Assembly: GCA_002719955.1 (NCBI GenBank)
Contig: PBFW01000073.1
Coordinates: 1-64,000 of the forward strand
DNA from: Deltaproteobacteria bacterium
GTDB lineage: Bacteria > Myxococcota_A > UBA9160 > UBA4427
Reading direction: 5' to 3'
DNA length: 64,000 nt
The translations under genes and the position numbers were made by a program. Positions 44,434 to 53,233 of the stretch are shown in pieces (position 1 is the stretch's first letter; each line of letters begins with the position of its first letter). The notes below the pieces were generated by a model. It was not told the origin of the DNA. It searched no databases and worked only from the letters and a program-made list of their open reading frames with translations.

Positions 44434-44979
44434 ATGAAACGATGGACTCTGGCTCTGCTCTGGGCTTGCCTGGTCACCACCTCTTGCGCGCAGCACGGGA
44501 GCGACGGCGGACATCACGCTCGACATCAACGAGCGATCGCCGAAGTCGAGATCGCGCGGCTTCCGATCACCTACGCGTGGGCCGTCGATACGAAGGACAT
44601 CGACCGCTTGATGACCATCTTCAGCGAGGACGTCGTCTACGACCTCTCGGTCTACGGCTTCGAATCCGCGACGGGCAAAGAACAACTTCGAGAGATCTTC
44701 GTCACCAGAATCCTGCCCAACGTCAGGTGCTCGTTCATCTCGATCTCCAATATCGAGGTGAAGGTGACGGGAGACACGGCGACGGGCGGCGACTATTTCG
44801 TGCACGCAGGCTACGACCCTCAAAATCGACCGAAGAACACGCGAAGCCACACCGAGGGTCAGCATTTCTATGAGTTCAAATTGGAGTCCGGCGCCTGGAA
44901 GATCTCTCGAATGCGAGGGAGCCCCTTCTTCGAAAAATGGGAGACCTACGACCCCGCCGGCCTGCTGCGCTGCAAGTAG
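44434..44979 (+). CDS. NTF2/SnoaL-like lipoprotein
   Basis: 181 residues from the ATG at 44434 with GGGGGAGG seven bases upstream. Lipoprotein signal MKRWTLALLWACLVTTSC with the lipobox Cys at 18. The mature domain (IARLPITYAWAVDTKDIDRLMTIFSEDVVYDLS ... FYEFKLESGAWKISRM) is a SnoaL_4/NTF2-like cone, a fold used by small isomerases, cyclases and dehydratases. Here it is exported and anchored, so a binding role is as likely as catalysis. It is the last gene of the efflux-region run. Confidence 0.8.
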   Translation: MKRWTLALLWACLVTTSCAQHGSDGGHHARHQRAIAEVEIARLPITYAWAVDTKDIDRLMTIFSEDVVYDLSVYGFESATGKEQLREIFVTRILPNVRCSFISISNIEVKVTGDTATGGDYFVHAGYDPQNRPKNTRSHTEGQHFYEFKLESGAWKISRMRGSPFFEKWETYDPAGLLRCK

Positions 44980-45013
44980 CTTCCGCCGATGACCGATCGA
45001 ATCGCTGCGGCGG

Positions 45014-45244
45014 CTATCGCCAGCGCCGCGCTGAATCCCGATACGCCCCATCAGACGTCCCGAATTTCTCTTCGAGATAGGCCTCTTCATGACGGATCGC
45101 GATCACATAGATCACGAGCCAGGTGACGGGGACCAGCCCGACTATCCAGGCATTGGAGAGAAGGAGCCCGGTCCCGCCCTGGAGCAGACCCATGGCGAGA
45201 TACATCGGGTTTCGTGTCCGGGTATAGATCCCCGTCTCCTGCAA
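45014..45244 (-). pseudogene. 5'-truncated isoprenylcysteine methyltransferase-family (ICMT/PEMT) gene
   Basis: 76 readable residues: the C-terminal half of an ICMT/PEMT-type membrane methyltransferase (TGIYTRTRNPMYLAMGL, a hydrophobic pair of helices, then IRHEEAYLEEKFG and YRDSARRWR). Full-length relatives have about 150-200 residues; the N-terminal helices are absent. Upstream in frame only some 20 further residues are open and they do not match. A start is available only as TTG. The remnant lies 102 bases past the LLM gene on the same strand. Truncation by deletion is the simplest reading. Confidence 0.65.
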
Positions 45245-45346
45245 AGACGACCCGACGCGAGCCGAGAGGGCCGTCCGGGCGATCGGCTGACTAAGATCCC
45301 GCGGTCAGGGCGGTTCGTACTCGGGCTTTGCTCCCCGATACTGCCC

Positions 45347-46519
45347 TCAGCCATCGAAATGCGGAATCAGGTATTTGCCCACGTTCGAAATCGCCTCGAG
45401 GACTTTCTCCTGGGGCAGGTCCGCGATCTGGGTAAAGCACATCAGATGATCGATTCCGAGATCGCGATAGCCCTCCGCCTTGCGGCGACAGGTCTCGGGA
45501 TCCCCGACCATCACGGACGCGATGGGGGAAAGCACCTCGTAGGCTTCCTCATTCGAAATTTCGTCTCCTGCCGCATAGCGCTTGATGAGCTCGATCGCGG
45601 GAAGTTCTTCGTCCTCCGCCGGAACATCCGCAGGATTCGAATCCGTCACCGATTGCATCGCCGTCGGATCGTTGGGCAGCAGCCCCCCACGAATCAGATT
45701 CCAGAGCGCGTCGGGCGGAGCATGAAAGACCACGGGCATGCGCGCCATGTACCAGAGCGCCGCTTTGCAGGCGCCGCTGTCGATGGCCGCTCGTTCGCTC
45801 TCCGCAACGTGCACGAAGGTGAAGACGGCCCGCTGTTCGTTGATGAAGCGACCGGCGGGCTCCGTGCATTCCGAGATCCCGCGGTCGTACTCCCCGAGCA
45901 GCACCTGGAGCCCCTCGAGTCCCGTCAGCAAGGTATTGGCGTGCACGCCGACGCCCATCGTGCCCGCCAGGTGAAAGGACGCGGGGCTGCCAGCGGCCTG
46001 CCAGAGAGGAGGATGGGGGCGCTGAACCGGCTTCGGAATGATATTGCGCTCCGGAATCTTGATCGCCGGCGAATCCCAGGAGAATTTGTCCTCGGTCCAC
46101 ATCCTGGGAATCATCTGCATCGCTTCGATGAGCTGATCGCGGGTACGCTCCCCATCGACCTCGAAGACATCCCATTCGCCACCGAGGGATCGCGCCAGAC
46201 CCAACTCGACCCGACCACCGCTGATATGGTCGAGCATGGCTGCGCGCTCGGCGGCGCGGATCGGGTGGTTGATGCGGAAGGGCGCCAAGACCCCCGCATG
46301 TCCCAGGCGAATCTGACGGGTCTGGGTGGCAATCCAGGAGAGCAGCAATTCGGGTGCCGCGCTGTAGCTGTACTCGACCGCGCCATGATGCTCGACGGCC
46401 CACCAGGTCCCGAACCCGAGCGAATCGGCCAGCCGCGCTTGTTCGAGCACATCGCGATAGACGCTCGCCTCGTCAATCGGCCCGACCCGTTGGGATTCAC
46501 AAAAGATATCGAACTGCAT
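45347..46519 (-). CDS. LLM-class flavin-dependent oxidoreductase
   Basis: 390 residues of the luciferase-like superfamily: MQFDIFCESQR start, WWAVEHHG (about 39-46), IRLGHAGVLAPFRINHPIR, LDHISGGRVELGLARS, and LWQAAGSP. An extended C-terminal part (VMVGDPETCRRKAEGYRDLGIDHLM) is usual. It may be an FMN-dependent monooxygenase or an F420 enzyme. GAGGAAG lies four bases before the ATG. It diverges from an ACMSD-type amidohydrolase gene; both stand near a Rieske gene, repeating the gene mix of 1-3966. Confidence 0.88.
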   Translation of the reverse strand: MQFDIFCESQRVGPIDEASVYRDVLEQARLADSLGFGTWWAVEHHGAVEYSYSAAPELLLSWIATQTRQIRLGHAGVLAPFRINHPIRAAERAAMLDHISGGRVELGLARSLGGEWDVFEVDGERTRDQLIEAMQMIPRMWTEDKFSWDSPAIKIPERNIIPKPVQRPHPPLWQAAGSPASFHLAGTMGVGVHANTLLTGLEGLQVLLGEYDRGISECTEPAGRFINEQRAVFTFVHVAESERAAIDSGACKAALWYMARMPVVFHAPPDALWNLIRGGLLPNDPTAMQSVTDSNPADVPAEDEELPAIELIKRYAAGDEISNEEAYEVLSPIASVMVGDPETCRRKAEGYRDLGIDHLMCFTQIADLPQEKVLEAISNVGKYLIPHFDG

Positions 46520-46679
46520 GACGCTTCCTCGTCGGTTGTCCGTTCGCCCGGAACGCTACACCAGATGGGCGGCCTGCTGGTGTTCCTCAAGCCTGCGGAT
46601 GCGAAGGTGTCGTTCTGTCACGGTGCTAGAGTGAGATCCGCCGCGTCCATCCAGGCCGAGCGAGACAGGAGCGAGCGCG

Positions 46680-47876
46680 ATGACGACGACCACCGTCGGC
46701 GAACTAGGGTACGGACTCTTTGACTGTGATCATCACATGTACGAGCCGCGCGACTCTTTCACTCGCTACATCGAGCCACGCCTTCGCGACCAGGCGGTTC
46801 GCACCGTCATGAAGGAGGGCAAGGAAATCCTGATGGTCGGTGATCGACCGATGAAATTCGTCGACGGATACGAGGTTTATGACCAGGTCGGCCGGCCCGG
46901 CTCCCTCAAGGAAATGCTCTACCAGATGAAATCGGGTGTCGTCAACGAGGGCGATTACGAGTGGGAGCCGCCGCGCCCCGAATATCATGATCGCGATCAG
47001 CGGATCGCTTCGCTGGACGAGCAAGGCGTCGAGGCGTGCCTGCTCTTCCCGAGCGTCGCGATCGTCGTGGAACCCCTCTTCGACGACACGGAGCAGCTCT
47101 ACGCGAATTACCATGCCTTCAATCGCTGGCTCGAGGAGACCTGGGGCTTCGCCTATCAGGACCGCATCTTCGCGCTGCCGACGATCTCGCTTCGCGATCG
47201 CGACAAGGCCGTCGAAGAACTCGAGTGGGCCCTCTCGAAGGGAGTGCGCGCCATCAGCATGCGACCGGGAGCGGTCGACGGGCGTGCGCCTTCCGACCCC
47301 TATTTCGACCCCTTTTGGGCGCGTCTGAACGAAGCCAGCACGACCGTGGCCTTGCATCTCACGGACTCGGGGTACAACCGGAATGTCTCCACCCAGTGGG
47401 GCGAGGATGGCGACCCGACGAATTTCGGGATGTCAGCCTGGCAGTGGACCAATTGCTATGGCGATCGCCCCATCATGGACACGCTCTCGGCCTTCATCTT
47501 CGACGGTCTCTTCGGGGCCTTCCCCAATGTGAAGGTCGTGAGTGTGGAAAACGGAGCCGAATGGGCACCTTATATCGTCCGGCGTATGGACAAGATGAAG
47601 GCCATGGGACGCAACGGCCCCTGGCGGCGTGGACGCCTCGATGAGCGCCCGAGCGAGATCTGGAACCGACATGTGCGCGTGACGCCCTTCCCCGAGGACG
47701 ATATCCCCTCGATCGTGAAGGCGATGGGCGCGGAGTCTCTCGCGATGGGTTCCGACTGGCCGCATCCGGAGGGCACCAAGTTGCCTGGGGATTTCGCAGA
47801 ACTGGTGAAGTCACTGACGGCGAACGAACAGCGCCTGATCCTACGGGATAATGGCTTCGACCTGATCTCGAACTGA
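46680..47876 (+). CDS. ACMSD-type metal-dependent amidohydrolase
   Basis: 398 residues. Metal motif FDCDHHMYEPRD (about 14-25), EACLLFPSVAIVVEPLF, IFALPTISLRD, VALHLTDSGYN, and GSDWPHPEG with the late metal Asp. Such proteins hydrolyse or decarboxylate products of ring oxidation. AGGAG lies eight bases before the ATG. Convergent with the Rieske gene at 47912-49027 and a paralogue of the amidohydrolase at 37133-38359. Confidence 0.9.
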   Translation: MTTTTVGELGYGLFDCDHHMYEPRDSFTRYIEPRLRDQAVRTVMKEGKEILMVGDRPMKFVDGYEVYDQVGRPGSLKEMLYQMKSGVVNEGDYEWEPPRPEYHDRDQRIASLDEQGVEACLLFPSVAIVVEPLFDDTEQLYANYHAFNRWLEETWGFAYQDRIFALPTISLRDRDKAVEELEWALSKGVRAISMRPGAVDGRAPSDPYFDPFWARLNEASTTVALHLTDSGYNRNVSTQWGEDGDPTNFGMSAWQWTNCYGDRPIMDTLSAFIFDGLFGAFPNVKVVSVENGAEWAPYIVRRMDKMKAMGRNGPWRRGRLDERPSEIWNRHVRVTPFPEDDIPSIVKAMGAESLAMGSDWPHPEGTKLPGDFAELVKSLTANEQRLILRDNGFDLISN

Positions 47877-47911
47877 TCGAAGCGGAGCGATCCAGCTTCG
47901 AGTCACGAGGT

Positions 47912-49027
47912 TCAATCGGCGACGAATTGATCGATCAGCCGGTGAAAAGCGCTGATCCGACACTCGAGTCGATTGTAGATATTCTTCGAATACCCGAAGG
48001 AATGCTTCATCGCATCGACCTCGGCGGCGATCGAGAGATCCTCTTCCATGATGCGATCCATCACGCCGAAGCTCGATTCGACGCTGCGATCCCAGGTCGC
48101 AGCGTCCGTTCCCTCTGGAGCGGTCTTGCGCGCCATCACATATCCCTGACATGAGGTCCGGTTTTCGTCGATCGGATACACGGTGATCAGATAGCCCTGA
48201 TCCGGAAACATATTCAGGAAGGCACAGGGGAATAGGAGATATTGGCAATCCGCGTATTGCTGATGCTCGACCGGCTCGGGCGCCGAATCGATATCGAGCG
48301 CCGTGAGCGGCACGACCATCATGGAGTGTGGGTCGAAGGTCGCGAAGGTCGAGCGCGCGACGTCGAAGCCCCCCCGGACGCTGCGGGCGTGGACCGTCGG
48401 CGTGTGCCATGACTCGAGGAAAGCCTCGAGAACGACCTTCCAGTTGGCGTCGGCGACCCAGTTCGACCCGCCATGATATTTCCAGTCCTCCATCCCGTAC
48501 CACCCGATCTCGTCGACGAGCTCGCCGAGATAGGATTCGATCGAAGGCGCCTTTGCGGGGTCGAAATGGATCCAGATCCACCCCCCCCAGATTCCGACGG
48601 CCACTTCGGCGGTGCGCAGGCCCACGAGCTGGGCGGGATCGAAGGTCTCCTTTTCGGGCACGCTGACCAGTTTTCCCTCGAGATCGAATACGAAACTGTG
48701 AAAGGGGCAGGTCAACCGGCCGCTGTCGCAATGACCGCTCTTCCCGACGATCCGGGCTCCGCGATGGGGGCAGACATTATGGAAGGCCGTGAGTCCGGCA
48801 TCGGGTTGACGCGCGATGACGACCGACTGGCCCAGCTCTTCCCAGACCAGAAAATCCCCCGGATCGGGGAGTTCCTCCACCCGTCCGGCCATATGCCACG
48901 TGTTGCGAAAGAGCCGATCGCGCTCGAGCGCGAAGCGCTGTGGATCCGAATAGACCGACGCGTTCACCTCACCGGGGCCCAAATCCTCCGATTGATCCCT
49001 TCCTTCACCCCACCTGATGACACCCAT
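47912..49027 (-). CDS. Rieske [2Fe-2S] oxygenase (alpha-subunit type, no beta partner nearby)
   Basis: 371 residues from the ATG at 49027 (GGAAGGT six bases upstream). Cluster ligands are Cys86-x-His88 (CPHRG) and Cys107-x-x-His110, written CPFHSF rather than the usual CxxHGW. The iron site is in EAFLESWHTPTVH (His208, His213). The protein is shorter than the dioxygenase at 1564-2898, and no beta-subunit gene is adjacent, so an alpha3-type monooxygenase or demethylase is plausible. Divergent from an EthD-like gene 199 bases away. Substrate unknown. Confidence 0.9.
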   Translation of the reverse strand: MGVIRWGEGRDQSEDLGPGEVNASVYSDPQRFALERDRLFRNTWHMAGRVEELPDPGDFLVWEELGQSVVIARQPDAGLTAFHNVCPHRGARIVGKSGHCDSGRLTCPFHSFVFDLEGKLVSVPEKETFDPAQLVGLRTAEVAVGIWGGWIWIHFDPAKAPSIESYLGELVDEIGWYGMEDWKYHGGSNWVADANWKVVLEAFLESWHTPTVHARSVRGGFDVARSTFATFDPHSMMVVPLTALDIDSAPEPVEHQQYADCQYLLFPCAFLNMFPDQGYLITVYPIDENRTSCQGYVMARKTAPEGTDAATWDRSVESSFGVMDRIMEEDLSIAAEVDAMKHSFGYSKNIYNRLECRISAFHRLIDQFVAD

Positions 49028-49213
49028 GTTATTCACCTTCCGGCCATTCGCATCGGGACTCGGCCCTTCCGGCCACAAAAGATGAGAGACCGCTCCGGCA
49101 TGGTCCCATGCTGTCCCCGCGCCCGTCAAGACACCCTGTGGAGAAGAGTCGACTCGGCCGCGGCGGTCCCAGAATCAGTCCACCCGACAGGCCGATTCGT
49201 CCGCTGGACTCGG

Positions 49214-49219
49214 TACACT
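49214..49219 (+). promoter_or_regulatory. -10-like element implying a leaderless transcript
   Basis: TACACT ends seven bases before the ATG at 49227, so transcription would begin at or beside the start codon. The gene has no Shine-Dalgarno sequence in CAAACG just upstream, which fits a leaderless mRNA. No -35 is evident. Confidence 0.35.
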
Positions 49220-49226
49220 CCAAACG

Positions 49227-49919
49227 ATGGAGAAACTGATCTATCTGCTCGGCGAGGCACCACCGGGGACGATTCCGCATTCGCGGCGGGATCTGCACGA
49301 CGCTCTGCTCGGGGCCGCTCCCGCGCTCGAGGCCGCCGGAGCGCAACGCGTGAGCTTCGGCGTCGCGGACGTCACCGACTCCGACGCCGAGCGCGTTCCA
49401 CAATTCAACAGCTCCGGACTGCTCGATGCGCAACTGTCGCTCTGGATCGATTGTCTCGATGAACGGGAACACATCGAGTCGATCGTAAAGGAGCTCGCGC
49501 CGAGAATGGCGGGCTACCTCGTGACCGAATCGATTCTTCGCGATCACGTGCGCCGCGACTGGAGGAGCGGTGAACCCTGTCCCGGAATCGCCCTCGTCAC
49601 GACTTTCCCCAAGCCCCGGACGCTCGACGACGACACCTTCTATGCCCGCTGGCAGGGCTCCCACGGACCGCTTTCCCTCGCGTTACACCCCCTGCAGCGC
49701 TACGTCCGCAACGCCGTCGCCCGGGCGCTCACATCCGGCGCGCCGCCGATCCGCGCGATCGTGAGCGAGACCGTCGCGTCCGCGGCGATCGCGGCGGATC
49801 CCGAACAATTCTACGGCGGTCGCGGGAATCGAAAAAGAGCCGTGAAGGACCTCCTCTCATTCGCAGAACTCGACAGCATGAGTACCATCGTGATGAGTGA
49901 AACCATTCTCAGCACCTGA
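49227..49919 (+). CDS. EthD-like two-domain alpha/beta-barrel protein
   Basis: 230 residues with two ferredoxin-like halves. The second (GIALVTTFPKPRTLDDDTFYARWQGSHGPLSLALHPLQRYVRN) carries the F-x-x-x-W-x-x-x-H-G-P-L signature of EthD domains. EthD-type proteins accompany oxygenases and some handle reactive intermediates. No ribosome binding site is seen; a -10-like TACACT seven bases upstream suggests leaderless expression. Divergent from the Rieske gene, followed 44 bases later by a VOC gene. Confidence 0.75.
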   Translation: MEKLIYLLGEAPPGTIPHSRRDLHDALLGAAPALEAAGAQRVSFGVADVTDSDAERVPQFNSSGLLDAQLSLWIDCLDEREHIESIVKELAPRMAGYLVTESILRDHVRRDWRSGEPCPGIALVTTFPKPRTLDDDTFYARWQGSHGPLSLALHPLQRYVRNAVARALTSGAPPIRAIVSETVASAAIAADPEQFYGGRGNRKRAVKDLLSFAELDSMSTIVMSETILST

Positions 49920-49963
49920 CGCGCCTCCCACGACCCCACTCACCCAACCCAGGAGAAACGACC

Positions 49964-50482
49964 CTGTCCTCAAAAAAACAGACGACACCCAGCGCCGCCG
50001 GAACCCCCCTCGTCCAGCTCGGCCCGATCTCCCATGTCGGGATCGTCGTCGAGGATTGCGCCCAGGCCGCGGCGTGGTGGGAACGCGTCTTCGGAATCGG
50101 ACCCTTCTCGATCGACGACTACCAGCTCGATGCATCGACGAATTTCAAATTCAAGGGAGAACCCGCGGAGGCGAAGATGAAGGCGGCCATCGCCTATACG
50201 GGAAAGGTCTTCGTCGAACTCGTCGAGGTCCTCGAAGGCGAATCACCCCACACCGAGTTCTTCCGCGAGCATGGTGAGGGCCTTCAACACGTCGCGTTCG
50301 CCGTGCGCGATATCGATCAAGTCGTGGCCGACCTCGCGCCCGAGGGATTGAAGCCGATCCTCGAATACGCATTCGAGACCGAACAGGGCGGCCAGCTCTG
50401 CCGGGTTCAGGAGGTCTACCTGAACAGCGCCGAGTTCATCGGGGGCTCGACGGTTCAGCTGATCGAGATCACGCAGATCTGA
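49964..50482 (+). CDS. VOC-superfamily (glyoxalase/dioxygenase-like) protein with a CTG start
   Basis: 172 residues. The VOC half-barrel is clear: LGPISHVGIVVEDCAQAAAWW (about 18-38), FGIGPF, then HTEFFREHGEGLQHVAFAV and VQLIEITQI at the end. The family N-terminus lies well upstream of the first ATG (50177). In that frame no ATG, GTG or TTG exists back to the previous gene; CTG at 49964 is preceded by AGGAG at eight bases, which marks it as the start. VOC proteins of this Glyoxalase_4-like kind include epimerases, lyases and ring-cleavage enzymes. Follows the EthD-like gene by 44 bases. Confidence 0.8.
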   Translation: MSSKKQTTPSAAGTPLVQLGPISHVGIVVEDCAQAAAWWERVFGIGPFSIDDYQLDASTNFKFKGEPAEAKMKAAIAYTGKVFVELVEVLEGESPHTEFFREHGEGLQHVAFAVRDIDQVVADLAPEGLKPILEYAFETEQGGQLCRVQEVYLNSAEFIGGSTVQLIEITQI

Positions 50483-50584
50483 CAGCGAAGCAGGAATATG
50501 GATGATCGAAACCTCGGAACGTCCTATGGTCGGGCCGCGCGACGCTCAGTTTGCCGCAATGAACCAGTGCCAGGGAGAAATCCA

Positions 50585-51004
50585 GTGAATAATGACGTTG
50601 GCAAAAAGAATATCCTTTTCGGGCTCGTCTATTTCCTGACCACCTTGGGGTTGGGAATGTTCCTGGCAAATAAGGGGCAGGCGGGTGATCCCGAATGGAG
50701 CCAGAGCACCGCTAAACACCTGCTCGCCATGGCGCATTCACATGGCAATCTCGAGGCCCTCCTCAATATCATCTTCGGCGCCTTGATCTGCCGAATCGCC
50801 GATCCCCAGTCGACCCTGACCAAGGCGGCCTCGATCCTGCTGATCGTCGGTGCCGCGTTCCACTCGGGCACCCTCTATCTCGCAGGCGCCGGTCTCGACT
50901 TCGCCATGAACTTCACGCTTCTCGGAGCCGTTTCTACGGTGCTCGGCGTGGCGGCCATGGTCCCGATCGTGTCGCGGGGGATCGGGAACAACGAATCCTC
51001 CTAG
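50585..51004 (+). CDS. Small four-helix membrane protein
   Basis: 139 residues from a GTG at 50585 with GGGAG seven bases upstream. Hydrophobic segments at about 9-29 (ILFGLVYFLTTLGLGMFLA), 56-72, 79-97 and 104-127 suggest four transmembrane helices. It follows the VOC gene by 102 bases. I do not recognise the family. Confidence 0.68.
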   Translation: MNNDVGKKNILFGLVYFLTTLGLGMFLANKGQAGDPEWSQSTAKHLLAMAHSHGNLEALLNIIFGALICRIADPQSTLTKAASILLIVGAAFHSGTLYLAGAGLDFAMNFTLLGAVSTVLGVAAMVPIVSRGIGNNESS

Positions 51005-51041
51005 CCAGCACGGGCTCGTCGGCACGGCGTGATCGGTGTGC

Positions 51042-51962
51042 TCAGACGCCCAGCTCGGCGAGCAACGCCTCGGTGGCCCGCCAGAGTCTGCCGGCCGCTT
51101 CGGCGTCGGAGGCTACCGGCGTGAGTTCCGTGGCCTCGGAGTCCGCGAAATAGCGTCCCGTGATCCCTTCGACGTCGGGCGCTGAGGCGACCCGGATCGA
51201 AGTCGCCGCACCCTCTTCCGGCGTGAGCGGCGCTCCGAGCGAGGACAGGTCCGGCCCGCCTCCCGCGCCGGCCTGCTTTGCAGGTTTCTCCTCTTCGCGC
51301 ACGAAGCGAGCCTTGTCCTCGGGTCGAAGATGTCCGAGTTCCGTGTCGACGAGGCCGGGATGCACGGCGTTCACAGCGATGTCCGCCCCTTCGAGACGCC
51401 GAGCCAGCTCCGTCGTGAAATAGATATTGGCGAGCTTCGAGTGCCCATAGCAGGGGAAGCCCTTGTAGTCCTTCTTGGACTGGAGATCGTCGAAGTCGAG
51501 GCCATCGGGGGCCAGCAGGTAGCCGGCGGAGGAGAGATTCACGATGCGCGCCGGCGCACTCTTTCGGATCAGCGGCAGGAGCAGTTGGGTCAATCGGAAA
51601 TGACCGACGTGATTGACCCCGAATTGCATCTCGAGCCCGTCGTAGGTCTCCTGGCGCGGGCCGCGTGTGAGCGCGATCCCGGCATTGTTGATGAGTACAT
51701 CGAGGCGATCGGATTGCTCGCCGAAAGCCTCGGCGCACCTGCGGACCGAGGCGAGTCGAGCGAGATCGAGTCCGAGCAATCCGACATCGTCGCGACCGGA
51801 CGCCTGACGAATCTCGTCCAACGCGATCTTGCCACGCGCGTCGTCGCGCGAGGTGAAGGTTACCCGGGCGCCCTTGCGGGCCAGCGCGATCGCCGTCGCC
51901 TTGCCGATGCCCGCATTACCTCCGGTGATCAAAACGACTGCACCGTCGATATCGAATGCCAT
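51042..51962 (-). CDS. SDR of the retinol-dehydrogenase-like branch
   Basis: 306 residues from the ATG at 51962 with AAGGAG seven bases upstream. ITGGNAGIGKATA (about 12-24), TSRDDARG, VLINNAGIALT, catalytic Ser in IVNLSSAGY and YGHSKLANIYF (Tyr-x-x-x-Lys), then VNAVHPGLVDTEL. The RDH/DHRS-like branch acts on retinoids, steroids or other hydrophobic alcohols. Convergent with the small membrane protein gene. Confidence 0.92.
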   Translation of the reverse strand: MAFDIDGAVVLITGGNAGIGKATAIALARKGARVTFTSRDDARGKIALDEIRQASGRDDVGLLGLDLARLASVRRCAEAFGEQSDRLDVLINNAGIALTRGPRQETYDGLEMQFGVNHVGHFRLTQLLLPLIRKSAPARIVNLSSAGYLLAPDGLDFDDLQSKKDYKGFPCYGHSKLANIYFTTELARRLEGADIAVNAVHPGLVDTELGHLRPEDKARFVREEEKPAKQAGAGGGPDLSSLGAPLTPEEGAATSIRVASAPDVEGITGRYFADSEATELTPVASDAEAAGRLWRATEALLAELGV

Positions 51963-52137
51963 GCTGGATCTCCTTCGCCCCCGAACCCGAGACTCTACCC
52001 CACGTCGGCGGTCTGCGGACGACGTCCGACCCGGGCGAGCGATGAAGATGGGTTTCAGTCGGGACCCGATTCTCCGTTGAGTCTCATGCCCGAGAGAGAT
52101 TGGAGCCATAAGCGAGTCATCGCTGAGAATCGTCCGA

Positions 52138-52779
52138 GTGAAGCACGCCGGAACTCCGGTCGACTGGCGCCTCAGGCGCTGCGAGATCTTCATGGCCGGC
52201 GAGTTCACGGGTAACGTGAATTGGTATCTGGACTGCGATGCGAGCCTCGAGCCAATCGTGCAGAAGTGCTTGTCTCTACAGGATCCCGGGCGGGACACGA
52301 GTGTGGAATTCCTCAGCTCTGGTGGACCCGACGATGGCGTGATGTTGGGCTTCCACAGCGAAGCGATCGAGTTCCTCGCGGAACTTCCCGAGCATCTCGA
52401 TCTCCTGTGGTGCGGAGAGCCCCTGGGTTCGGTCCGCACCGCGCTCCAGCAGTCGGTGCCGCTCGAAGAGGTTCATCGCCTGCTCGATCCGTCGGAGATC
52501 ATGCCCCGACGCGCGCTGCCGTCTTCGAACCCTTACCGGCTCGGTGCCGAACGGATGAGGCTCTGGCTGCTTCCCAGCCTGATCGTCGTCACGATCGGCC
52601 ACGCCCTGTGCTTCGAGGATCTGGGATTCAGGACGAGTCAAATTTCCCTGGTTCGATGGGCGGGTTGCGCTCTGGTTTACGGGGAGCCGCGATCGCCTTC
52701 GTTGGGGCTGGTCTGCCGAAACGTCAAATCTTCTTCGACCGCGACCGCGACCGCGACCGGGGCGAGGTTCTGTTCGTAG
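52138..52779 (+). CDS. Uncharacterised protein, probably with a shifted or chimeric C-terminus
   Basis: 213 residues in one frame from a GTG at 52138 (ATG at 52192 is an alternative; neither has a good ribosome binding site). Codon use is high-GC3 and protein-like through about base 52640 (VNWYLDCDASLEPIVQK, EAIEFLAELPEHLDLLWCGEP). The tail then turns low-complexity (SSSTATATATGARF) over a CGACCG hexanucleotide repeat at 52736-52759. Another plus frame is open from there to 53018. The original gene may have been disrupted here. I do not recognise a family. Confidence 0.4.
   Translation: MKHAGTPVDWRLRRCEIFMAGEFTGNVNWYLDCDASLEPIVQKCLSLQDPGRDTSVEFLSSGGPDDGVMLGFHSEAIEFLAELPEHLDLLWCGEPLGSVRTALQQSVPLEEVHRLLDPSEIMPRRALPSSNPYRLGAERMRLWLLPSLIVVTIGHALCFEDLGFRTSQISLVRWAGCALVYGEPRSPSLGLVCRNVKSSSTATATATGARFCS
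52736..52759. repeat. CGACCG hexanucleotide tandem repeat, four copies
   Basis: Four perfect copies of CGACCG in a row. It lies in the doubtful C-terminal part of the open frame at 52138-52779. Such repeats are prone to slippage in multiples of six. Confidence 0.8.
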
Positions 52780-53233
52780 AAGGCCGTACGTGCTCGGTCG
52801 CGAAATCGCTGGTCGCCACCACGCGTCGAAGCGCCGAAGGCTTCACCCACGTACGAATCTGCCCACGCGAACACGCTCCGGAACCGAGGAGCGAGTCGGA
52901 GGCCACCCAAACGGAATATCTGGTGCGGCTCGAGGGACCGATTCCCTTCGCTTCCGGTGATGGCCGCGCGGACAGCCGAAGCGATGCGCTGTACCTCACC
53001 CGTTTCGCTGGGAGGTGACGAGCAAGACGTTTCGCGGCCGAGATCGGAACGCATACCGGCCTTCCCATCCTGATCGCCAGCGACTGGTCATCCGCACTTC
53101 CGTCGTCCGAGTTGTGGCCTCGCATTTCGACAGGTGCCAGCCCCCGCCAATCGATCGACGTCTGCCTGCGTTAGAATCCTCGGGGAGAGCGAATCCATCT
53201 CCGGCACTCGAGGACCTCTTTTCAAGACCGAAC
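52780..53233. other. 454-base gap without a supported gene
   Basis: Several overlapping frames are open on both strands but none looks like a protein family. TAGAAT at 53172-53177 is a possible -10 for the PAS-LuxR gene. No hairpin or RNA gene is seen. Confidence 0.45.
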
